NCBI GenBank assembly: GCA_017861495.1
Contig: JAGFXW010000188.1
Location: 1 to 5,074 of the forward strand
Direction of reading: 5' to 3'
Origin: Bacillota bacterium
Lineage (GTDB): Bacteria > Bacillota_C > Negativicutes > CTSoil-072
DNA length: 5,074 nucleotides
Both the position numbers and the translations under genes were made by a program. Numbering within the stretch: position 1 is the first letter of the stretch; each line of letters opens with the position of its first letter. Shown one piece after another: positions 1 through 5,067 of this stretch. The notes beneath the pieces are model-generated. The model searched no databases. It worked only from the letters and a program-made list of their open reading frames with translations, and was not told where the DNA came from.

Positions 1-21
1 TATGCGGTTGGCAACTTTTCA

Positions 22-95
22 GAGAGTCTTGAGACTCCGCTGGTACCATGCCCTTATAGGGCAGAGCAAGCCACCCGTTAGACGGGTGGTGCTGA
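22..95. mobile_element. Three-hairpin structured end, candidate OMEGA-type RNA / IS200-IS605-like transposon end
   Basis: Three perfect stems follow one another: GAGTC/GACTC (24-28 with 33-37, loop TTGA), TGCCCT/AGGGCA (49-54 with 58-63, 3-nt loop) and CCACCCGT/ACGGGTGG (71-78 with 82-89, 3-nt loop). The last is extended by AGC/GCT (65-67 with 91-93) across a small bulge. No open reading frame accounts for them, and no T-run follows the strong third hairpin, so it is not a typical terminator. Compact hairpin strings of this kind occur at the ends of IS200/IS605-type elements and in the guide-scaffold RNAs of TnpB and IscB. If read on +, it would be a TnpB-type 3' RNA; if read on -, an IscB-type 5' RNA. 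In either reading the nuclease gene would lie left of position 1, and the guide/target flank would be the sequence just right of about 94. The family assignment rests on resemblance only. An unrelated intergenic repeat is possible. Confidence 0.4.
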
Positions 96-143
96 CTTAT
101 AAAAATGCATTTCGTATAACTATATTTCGCCGGTGTTCTTGAG

Positions 144-172
144 TAGACAATTCATCTGCTCTGAAGTATAAT
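144..172 (+). promoter_or_regulatory. Sigma-A-type promoter for the O-antigen ligase gene
   Basis: A -35 box TAGACA (144-149, 5 of 6 to consensus) and a perfect -10 box TATAAT (167-172) are separated by the ideal 17 bp. Transcription would start near 179, giving a 5' leader of roughly 35 nt before the GTG start at 215. The promoter lies to the right of the hairpin element at 22-95, so the gene has its own promoter independent of that element. Confidence 0.7.
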
Positions 173-214
173 GTCCTTTGAGAGAAAGCCTATTTTTTTG
201 ATTCAGGTGATGTT

Positions 215-1477
215 GTGCAAGTAAGTCGTCAAAAATTACAAATTCAATATGTTCTTGATTTTTTCATTGAGCCCTGTATTTTGGCGGTAGCCTTTTTTTT
301 ACCGTTGTCGCTGGGTGTTGCAACCGCGTTTTTAGGGTTGGGCGTGGTCTGCTGGTTGGGAAAAATGCTTGTTGCCCGCCGTTGGCAATTCCGGCGCACC
401 CCGTATGATTGGCTCATCGCATTATTGATCGTTTTAAGCGCTTCGTCGATCCTTGTAGCTCCGGACCGATGGCTAAGTTTTTATAATTACTATAATTTAA
501 TGGGACGCTATATTTTGCTGTATTATTTGGTTGTGAATAATATTCATTCCCTGGATCAAATGAAACGACTGGTCTGGGCGCTGTTGATGTCGGCAGCGCT
601 GGTGACTTTATACGGGTTTTATCAATACGTCCATGGTGTTGACGTCTCCATGGCCGAATGGGTGGATGGAGGACAATTCCCAGAGTTGAAAACAAGGGTT
701 TTTTCCACTTTGGAGAACCCCAATTTATTGGCTGGGTTTTTAATGGTAAATATGGCGATTGCCGCTGGTGTGGCCTTACATACTCCAGAGGCAAAATTCA
801 AACTGGCTTTGATTGCTTTTATAGCCATGCTGGGTGTTTGTTTGGTGCTTACGTATTCGCGTGGTGTTTGGTTGAGTATTTTAGCGGTGATTATCCTGTA
901 TGGTATTTTATACAGCCGTAAAGTGTTTTGGCTGTTGTTGATCGTTCCGTTGGCATTGGTGTTGGCCCAAGATTCTTTAATGGATCGGATCTTGTCGATT
1001 GCCAATCCTACCGATACTTCTTCGACGCTGCGTCTGGCTTTGTGGGAGAGTACCGTTGCCATGATTTTGGATCATCCATTCCTTGGTATTGGATGGGGTG
1101 CTTATTTGTTTGTCTATCCGGAATATGACTTTTTTTTGCAGGACGCGGGAACGAAAATATTTCATGCGCACAATATGTACCTGAACATTGCCGCAGAAAT
1201 CGGCGTTCCTGGGTTGATGGTGTTCTTGGCGTTGATGGTTGGTCATATCCGTAAGGCCCTGCGGGTTGTACAGGGTTCAAACCGTTGGGCTGCAGGAATA
1301 ATGTTGGGAACAGCAACGGCTTTATTGGGTCTGGCGGTAAGCGGGTTTACCGATTATATTCTTTTTAATATTCAACTTTCCATGTTGTTTTGGTTGCTAA
1401 ATGCGTGTATTATTTGTGTATCGCAGAATTTCCACGACAAACAAAATTTGTTTTTCGCCAGAAAAATTATTGAATAA
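215..1477 (+). CDS. O-antigen ligase / Wzy-type polymerase family membrane protein
   Basis: This 420-residue integral membrane protein has many hydrophobic segments, about a dozen, spread over its length. The first are near residues 20-50 and 64-82, and the last near 354-402. Family hallmarks of the Wzy_C/WaaL superfamily are visible: an RVFSTLENPN stretch (161-170), TYSRGVW (213-219) with the conserved Arg, HPFLGIGWG (287-295), and HAHNMYLNIAAEIGVPG (317-333) with the conserved His/Asn. WaaL-type enzymes transfer undecaprenyl-diphosphate-linked glycan to lipid A core on the outer face of the inner membrane. Wzy polymerases and other glycan ligases share the fold, so the exact acceptor cannot be told. 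Length is normal for the family. The start is GTG at 215, preceded by AGGTGA (205-210); the ATG at 210 runs into a stop after four codons. The gene is monocistronic, with a promoter before it and a terminator after it. It is not obviously related in function to the downstream operon. Family call is firm; substrate unknown. Confidence 0.85.
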   Translation: MQVSRQKLQIQYVLDFFIEPCILAVAFFLPLSLGVATAFLGLGVVCWLGKMLVARRWQFRRTPYDWLIALLIVLSASSILVAPDRWLSFYNYYNLMGRYILLYYLVVNNIHSLDQMKRLVWALLMSAALVTLYGFYQYVHGVDVSMAEWVDGGQFPELKTRVFSTLENPNLLAGFLMVNMAIAAGVALHTPEAKFKLALIAFIAMLGVCLVLTYSRGVWLSILAVIILYGILYSRKVFWLLLIVPLALVLAQDSLMDRILSIANPTDTSSTLRLALWESTVAMILDHPFLGIGWGAYLFVYPEYDFFLQDAGTKIFHAHNMYLNIAAEIGVPGLMVFLALMVGHIRKALRVVQGSNRWAAGIMLGTATALLGLAVSGFTDYILFNIQLSMLFWLLNACIICVSQNFHDKQNLFFARKIIE

Positions 1478-1570
1478 ATTATCGAAAAGAAGGAAATATT
1501 ATTATTGTATCGAATAGTAATTTCGATGATTAAAAAAATGAGCGACATACAGTAAACAGTCGGGATATTT

Positions 1571-1598
1571 TTATGGGGCGGAAAGCCTCTAATTTTTT
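1571..1598 (+). terminator. Probable intrinsic terminator after the O-antigen ligase gene
   Basis: Stem GGGGC/GCCTC (1575-1579 with 1585-1589, one G-T pair, loop GGAAA) is extended by TTA/TAA (1571-1573 with 1590-1592) past a bulged T. It is followed directly by six T residues (1593-1598). It lies about 94 nt after the stop codon and 20 nt before the next -35 box, which is a sensible position for insulating the operon. The stem is modest, so termination may be partial. Confidence 0.5.
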
Positions 1599-1608
1599 GG
1601 GCGGAAGT

Positions 1609-1631
1609 GTGTGAATATTGTAACAATGTAC
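1609..1631 (+). promoter_or_regulatory. Candidate operator 1, Rex-like, overlapping the -35 box
   Basis: The 18-mer GTGTGAATATTGTAACAA (1609-1626) resembles Rex operators: half-sites GTGTGA versus TTGTGA and TAACAA versus TCACAA or TTAACAA, with the right spacing. The right half belongs to the exact repeat TTGTAACAATGTAC (1618-1631), which also contains the compact inverted repeat TTGT-A-ACAA. Rex is an NADH/NAD+-sensing repressor that controls hydrogenase and fermentation genes in many Bacillota. The repeat conserved between the two sites extends beyond the Rex half-site, so a different regulator remains possible. Confidence 0.4.
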
Positions 1632-1645
1632 GAAAATGCTATAAA
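1618..1645 (+). promoter_or_regulatory. Operon promoter with extended -10 box
   Basis: The -35 box is TTGTAA (1618-1623) and the -10 box TATAAA (1640-1645), with a 16-bp spacer and a TGC extended -10 element (1637-1639). Transcription should start around 1652, leaving a leader of about 48 nt before the ATG at 1700. The -35 box is embedded in the first copy of a 14-bp repeat, and the predicted start site falls at the beginning of the second candidate operator. A regulator bound to these repeats would therefore cover both ends of the promoter. Confidence 0.6.
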
Positions 1646-1650
1646 AAAGT

Positions 1651-1673
1651 ATGGGAAATTTGTAACAATGTAC
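1651..1673 (+). promoter_or_regulatory. Candidate operator 2, Rex-like, at the predicted transcription start
   Basis: The 18-mer ATGGGAAATTTGTAACAA (1651-1668) has a good right half (TAACAA) and a weak left half (ATGGGA). It is joined to the second exact copy of TTGTAACAATGTAC (1660-1673). The two copies are offset by 42 bp, about four DNA turns, so bound proteins would sit on the same face of the helix. The position over +1 suggests repression. Confidence 0.35.
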
Positions 1674-1685
1674 CCTTTGATATTT

Positions 1686-1693
1686 AGGAGGTG
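1686..1693 (+). promoter_or_regulatory. Strong ribosome binding site that fixes the start of the first DRTGG gene
   Basis: AGGAGGTG is followed by a 6-nt spacer and then ATG at 1700. The in-frame GTG at 1691 lies inside this Shine-Dalgarno sequence and cannot be the start. Starting at 1700 also makes the N-terminus align without gaps to the paralogue at 3938 (both begin MN and reach DLxSxV at residues 32-37). Confidence 0.85.
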
Positions 1694-1699
1694 CCTGGG

Positions 1700-2068
1700 A
1701 TGAACCTCAAAGAGATTCAAATAATGTTAAATGCAGAACTGGTTTGCGGCGCTGAATGGATCGGAAGAGAGGTTGGATCTGCTTGTGGTGCGGATCTGAT
1801 GAGTGATGTTCTGGCATTTACGAAAGAACGGACGCTGTTGTTGACAGGGATGACGAATATCCAGGTAGTTCGTACAGCGGAAATGAGCGATTGCGTAGGA
1901 ATTATTTTTGTCCGGGGGAAAAGGCCGGGACAAGAAGTTGTTGATTTGGCTATTGAGAATGAACTGCCTTTGTTCGTTACCAATTTTCCTATGTACGAAG
2001 CCTGCGGCCTTTTGTACAAAAGTGGTGTATGCGGTTGCTCGAAAGCGGTGAGCCGTCATGGAGGATGA
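1700..2068 (+). CDS. DRTGG-domain protein, cysteine-rich copy
   Basis: This 122-residue soluble protein is built of one DRTGG-like domain (PF07085 type) over about residues 1-112, with a short tail. DRTGG domains are small alpha/beta modules, often beside CBS or phosphotransacetylase domains; their ligand is not firmly known. The family pattern seen here is DLMSDVL (32-38), a glycine-turn segment around TGMTNIQVV (49-57), a hydrophobic strand near 65-72, and a final strand LFVTNFPMYEACGLL (91-105). It is clearly paralogous to the protein at 3938-4279 over its full length, but carries six cysteines (16, 29, 65, 102, 111, 113) where the paralogue has none. The last pair, CGC, could be redox-active or bind metal, which is speculation. 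It is the first gene of the operon and overlaps the next by 11 nt, implying coupled translation. The literal DRTGG motif is absent, as in many members. Confidence 0.75.
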   Translation: MNLKEIQIMLNAELVCGAEWIGREVGSACGADLMSDVLAFTKERTLLLTGMTNIQVVRTAEMSDCVGIIFVRGKRPGQEVVDLAIENELPLFVTNFPMYEACGLLYKSGVCGCSKAVSRHGG

Positions 2069-2516
2069 GCAGGCAGTGGTATTGGAGTTTGAATTAAAGG
2101 GGGCAGACTTTAATGTTGCCGGTGAAACCTCAAGTAAGATTAAGCGGATACTACAGCAAATTGGTGTGCGTTCCGATGTCATACGACGGATTGCGATTAG
2201 TTCCTACGAAGCAGAAATGAATGTGATTATCCATGCCCACAAAGGCAAGGTAAAGGCCATGATTTATCCCGACCGGACTGAACTATTAATTGAAGATGAG
2301 GGACCGGGAATTGCCAATATCGATTTGGCGATGAAAGAAGGATATTCCACAGCTCCGGATTATGTGAGAGAAATGGGTTTTGGAGCCGGGATGGGGTTGC
2401 CGAATATAGCGCGTTGTTCCGACCAGTTTGATATACAATCGACAGTGGAAAAAGGAACAACCATCAAGATAGTTATTTTTCATGATGACGAAAAAGGTGA
2501 GAAACTTTCCAGTTAA
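2058..2516 (+). CDS. GHKL ATPase of the anti-sigma / RsbT-RsbW switch-kinase type
   Basis: This 152-residue stand-alone HATPase_c protein binds ATP through visible Bergerat-fold motifs: N-box ISSYEAEMNVIIHAH (47-61, with Glu51, Glu53 and Asn55), G1 box EDEGPGI (79-85, with Asp80) and G2 loop GFGAGMGLPNI (107-117). Length and architecture match the RsbW/SpoIIAB/RsbT group of serine kinases and anti-sigma factors. It has no sensor, membrane or dimerisation/His-phosphotransfer domain of a true histidine kinase. No sigma factor or STAS partner is encoded in the window, so the target is unknown; the flanking DRTGG proteins or the hydrogenase-like protein are the obvious candidates. The ATG start at 2058 lies inside the end of the preceding gene with only a weak GGTGAG (2047-2052), so translation is probably coupled. 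Domain call is secure; the signalling role is inferred. Confidence 0.85.
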   Translation: MEDEQAVVLEFELKGADFNVAGETSSKIKRILQQIGVRSDVIRRIAISSYEAEMNVIIHAHKGKVKAMIYPDRTELLIEDEGPGIANIDLAMKEGYSTAPDYVREMGFGAGMGLPNIARCSDQFDIQSTVEKGTTIKIVIFHDDEKGEKLSS

Positions 2517-2528
2517 CGGGAAGATTTT

Positions 2529-3941
2529 TTGGATTGTGTGGTGAGGCATTTGGGGGAATATTTTCATTCCGTGTGTTTAAATCCCGCACTTTGTAAAGGG
2601 TGCGTCGGCTGCATAAAATCTTGCCCGACTGAAGCGATCCGAATCCGTGGGGGTAAAGCGCAAATCACGGAGTCACGTTGTATTGATTGCGGCGAGTGCA
2701 TTCGTCAATGCCCCAATCATGCAAAGACGGCGATCACAAATTCGATGACTGATTTAAAACAGTACCGGTACAATATTGCTTTGCCGGCGCCCACGTTATA
2801 CGCACAATTTAATGCGGATATTTCGATCGAAAAAATTCTTTGCGGCTTACTAAAAATTGGTTTTGACGGGGTATATGAGGTTGCGAAAGGCGCGGAAATG
2901 GTTTCACTGGCGACGCGGGAATATTTGCAGCGTACCGATATCAAAAGACCGGCGATTTCCTCCGCGTGTCCGGCTGTAGTCCGCTTAATCCAGGTTAAAT
3001 TCCCTGAACTGCTTGAGTACTTGGTGCCCTTTGAGGCACCGGTTGAAGTGGCAGCCCGCATGGCGTTAAAAGCGTACAGTGAAAAATTTGCGGTTGAGCC
3101 GGAAAAAATCGGGATATGGTTTATCACTCCTTGTCCGGCAAAAATGACGGCAATTAAACAACCGGTTGGCCTGGAGCGGTCCAATGTTAACGGAACGATT
3201 GCGATTTCGGAAATTTATGGTGATTTGCGAAAAGTTTTACCGAAAATTTCAACGAAAGATTGTAACATTCGCCGCGCTTCCTGGATTGGTGTTGGCTGGG
3301 CTGTTTCCGGCGGGGAAAAAGAAGCGGCCGGTCCGCCTGCGCGCTCTTTGGTTGTCCACGATATCCATAGTGCCAGTGAAATACTGGAGCAGGTTGCACT
3401 GGGAAAATTAAAAGATGTTGATTATATTGAGTGTTTGGCTTGTGCCGGAGGATGCATCGGCGGGCCGTTAACTGTAGAAAACCGGTTTGTAGCCGAAGCG
3501 AATATGCAAAAACGCTTGCAAATCATCCGTCAGGAAGATTTGTCAGAAGGACGTAAGATAGGACAAAACGCTGAAGAACCGAAAATTGAGATTACGACGC
3601 ATCGACCGTTGGAGGCTCGGCCGGCGTTGCAATTGGACAAAGACATTGTTAAAGCAATGCATAAAGTAGAATTGATCCGCAAAATATTAAAAAAACTGCC
3701 TGGTTTGGATTGTGGTTCTTGCGGTTCGCCGACTTGTAAAACTTTGGCGGAAGATATAGCACAGGGGATGGCCAGCGAAACAGATTGTGTTTTTAAACTG
3801 CGTGAACGCGTACGCGATTTGGCGCAGGAAATGGTCGATTTGGCAGAAAAGCTGCCGCCGTCATTAGATAAAGATCTTAATGAACTGTGTTTTATTGATG
3901 AGAAGCAGAATGACAGTAAAAAACAGGAGGAAAATTCATGA
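2529..3941 (+). CDS. [FeFe]-hydrogenase-like iron-sulfur protein, probably sensory (HydS-like)
   Basis: Domains in order over 470 residues: two 4Fe-4S ferredoxin motifs (Cys 22/25/28/32 and 51/54/57/61), a compact H-cluster domain (about 80-330), and a C-terminal 4Fe-4S domain of the PF04060 type (Cys 395/398/403/420, C-x2-C-x4-C-x16-C). The H-cluster motifs are SSACPAV (144-150), TPCPAK (200-205) and ECLACAGGC (301-309). They supply all four expected ligands: Cys147, Cys202, Cys305 and Cys309. The first motif has Ala146 where catalytic enzymes (TSCCPGW) have the proton-transfer cysteine, and the glutamates usually after the GAD motif seem replaced (GAEMVSLATREY, 121-132). This resembles putative sensory [FeFe] hydrogenases such as Thermotoga HydS, but with an FeS domain instead of a C-terminal PAS. 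There is no small-subunit (SSU) tail. It is probably cytoplasmic. The start is uncertain: TTG 2529 has a weak GGGAAGA; GTG 2541 or TTG 2550 would give an N-terminus nearer the usual EYFHSV beginning. Confidence 0.85.
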   Translation: MDCVVRHLGEYFHSVCLNPALCKGCVGCIKSCPTEAIRIRGGKAQITESRCIDCGECIRQCPNHAKTAITNSMTDLKQYRYNIALPAPTLYAQFNADISIEKILCGLLKIGFDGVYEVAKGAEMVSLATREYLQRTDIKRPAISSACPAVVRLIQVKFPELLEYLVPFEAPVEVAARMALKAYSEKFAVEPEKIGIWFITPCPAKMTAIKQPVGLERSNVNGTIAISEIYGDLRKVLPKISTKDCNIRRASWIGVGWAVSGGEKEAAGPPARSLVVHDIHSASEILEQVALGKLKDVDYIECLACAGGCIGGPLTVENRFVAEANMQKRLQIIRQEDLSEGRKIGQNAEEPKIEITTHRPLEARPALQLDKDIVKAMHKVELIRKILKKLPGLDCGSCGSPTCKTLAEDIAQGMASETDCVFKLRERVRDLAQEMVDLAEKLPPSLDKDLNELCFIDEKQNDSKKQEENS

Positions 3942-4279
3942 ACGTTCAGGACATTGTTGCCGGATTGCCTGTCGTTGTTGTAACCGGTAAGCAAGCGCTG
4001 GCGAACCCGGTTACCGGCGGCTATACCTCTGATTTGTTAAGCAATGTGATGGGTCAGGCAACAAACGGGAACATTTGGGTAACTATGCAAGGCCATCAAA
4101 ACATTGCGGCGGTAGCATCGTTAGCCGGATTGGCGGCGATTGTGATTGCCGGCGGGGCTGAACCGGCACCGGAAACATTGCAAAAAGCAGAGCAGGAAGG
4201 AATTGTAATTCTTACGACCGCCTTGCCAACCTTTGAAGTTGTTGGTCGGTTGTACGAAATGGGCGTTCGAGGGGCATGA
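3938..4279 (+). CDS. DRTGG-domain protein, cysteine-free paralogue
   Basis: This 113-residue single-domain protein is homologous end to end with the operon's first gene. Shared landmarks are the N-terminal MN and the DLLSNVM segment (32-38), an NIAAVASLAGLAAIVIAGG stretch (55-73) and the closing TALPTFEVVGRLYEMGV (94-110). It keeps the domain's small-residue turns, for example GGAEPAPE (72-79), and contains no cysteine. It is predicted soluble, with no signal peptide. It begins at ATG 3938 with AGGAGG (3925-3930) 7 nt upstream, and shares a 4-nt ATGA overlap with the hydrogenase-like gene; its own stop makes an ATGA overlap with the PHP gene. Translation of the three is therefore coupled. DRTGG proteins are usually taken as ligand-binding regulatory modules. 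Duplication with divergence suggests a heterodimer or two sensors, which is inference. Confidence 0.75.
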   Translation: MNVQDIVAGLPVVVVTGKQALANPVTGGYTSDLLSNVMGQATNGNIWVTMQGHQNIAAVASLAGLAAIVIAGGAEPAPETLQKAEQEGIVILTTALPTFEVVGRLYEMGVRGA

Positions 4280-5046
4280 TACGGCCTTATATTGCCGATC
4301 TGCATATCCATTCCCTTTTGTCACCTTGCGCCGAAGTGGAGATGACACCCAGGAATATTGTCTGGACCGCAGAAGAACACGGCATTGACATTATTGCGAT
4401 TACTGACCATAATGCCTGCGATAATGTTACGGCTGCGCTGGAAGCGGCAAAAGGGACTTCGGTGACTGTGCTGCCGGGGATGGAAGTGGAAACGAGCGAA
4501 GAAATTCATCTCGTGGTTCTTTTCGAAAAAGTACGGCAGTTGAAAAGTTGGGAAAAACTAGTACAACTGCATATGAGTGGATTATTAAATGATGAAAAAC
4601 ATTTTGGCGGGCAGTTTGTTGTTGACAGCGAAGACAATTTTTTACGGAGTAAACCGGAAATGTTGTTGGCCGCACTTTCGATGAATATTGCCGAAGTAAC
4701 AGCCAAAGTGGTGGAACTAGGTGGAATTTGTATAGCCAGCCATGTGGATAGGCCAACCTACAGTGTCCTTTCGCAACTTGGCTTTATCCCACCGGATGTT
4801 CATTTAGATGCCGTCGAAGTGTCACGCAGAGTAAATCCGGCAGACGCGCGCCGCTTGTTGCCCGCTATTGGTCAACTTCCGGTAGTTACTGCTTCTGATG
4901 CGCACACTATTCGTGATTTCATTGAGGGACCCAAAACAATCTTCTATTTGGAGCGCCCTGAGCTAAGTGAAATTCAGCAAGCACTTCATGGTGAAAACTC
5001 AAGGAGGGTGGTGGTGGAACTACCAAACCGAGGTTCCCAAAGGTAA
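4276..5046 (+). CDS. PHP-domain metal-dependent phosphoesterase
   Basis: This 256-residue protein is of the PHP superfamily, the fold of histidinol phosphatase, the polymerase PHP domains and the nuclease/phosphatase TrpH/YciV. Metal-site motifs are visible: DLHIHS (8-13, His10 and His12), ITDHN (42-46, Asp44 and His45), GMEVET (68-73, Glu70), EIHLV (76-80, His78), SHVDRP (155-160, His156) and SDAH (207-210, Asp208 and His210). The set looks complete, so the protein should be a working hydrolase of a phosphate ester, probably using two or three divalent metals. The substrate is unknown; it lacks clear histidinol phosphatase context. Length is near that of stand-alone PHP proteins. The ATG overlaps the previous stop as ATGA and its GAGGGG (4269-4274) is only 1 nt away, so it relies on translational coupling. 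Its place in a sensory-hydrogenase operon points to a phosphate-removing or nucleotide-cleaving signalling role, which is inference. Confidence 0.85.
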   Translation: MIRPYIADLHIHSLLSPCAEVEMTPRNIVWTAEEHGIDIIAITDHNACDNVTAALEAAKGTSVTVLPGMEVETSEEIHLVVLFEKVRQLKSWEKLVQLHMSGLLNDEKHFGGQFVVDSEDNFLRSKPEMLLAALSMNIAEVTAKVVELGGICIASHVDRPTYSVLSQLGFIPPDVHLDAVEVSRRVNPADARRLLPAIGQLPVVTASDAHTIRDFIEGPKTIFYLERPELSEIQQALHGENSRRVVVELPNRGSQR

Positions 5047-5061
5047 CGGTTAATTTTTTTT

Positions 5062-5067
5062 AGGAGG
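5062..5067 (+). promoter_or_regulatory. Ribosome binding site of the next operon gene, which starts at or just past the window end
   Basis: AGGAGG sits 16 nt after the PHP stop codon with 7 nt left before the sequence ends. A start codon at the first or second base beyond the window would be optimally spaced. No terminator-like stem lies between the PHP stop and this site, so the operon continues. The product cannot be seen. Confidence 0.7.

Noticed and set aside
71..95. Strong hairpin CCACCCGT/ACGGGTGG as an intrinsic terminator of an upstream gene
   Set aside because: No T-tract follows on either strand, and two further hairpins precede it in a compact series.
1509..1527. Hairpin ATCGAA/TTCGAT after the O-antigen ligase gene as a terminator
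   Set aside because: The stem is only 6 bp, AT-rich, and is followed by an A-run rather than a T-run; the hairpin at 1571-1592 with six T residues is the better candidate.
1691..1699. GTG at 1691 as start of the first DRTGG gene
   Set aside because: It lies within the AGGAGGTG Shine-Dalgarno sequence; ATG 1700 is well spaced and aligns with the paralogue's N-terminus.
1727..2182. Minus-strand open frame across the first two operon genes
   Set aside because: Low-complexity shadow translation without family motifs or a ribosome binding site, and it fully overlaps clear + strand genes.
2529..3941. Annotation as a catalytic hydrogenase (HydA/HymC)
   Set aside because: The proton-transfer cysteine is alanine, the H-cluster domain is compact and lacks the C-terminal small-subunit tail, so a sensory or relay role fits better.
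3530..3994. Minus-strand open frame across the hydrogenase-like gene's 3' end
   Set aside because: Antisense shadow; its Ser/Leu-rich translation has no recognisable domain, and the + strand cysteine motifs are convincing.
5001..5016. AGGAGG followed by GTG codons near the end of the PHP gene as a new gene start
   Set aside because: The GTG codons are in frame with the PHP gene and would give only about a dozen residues before its stop.
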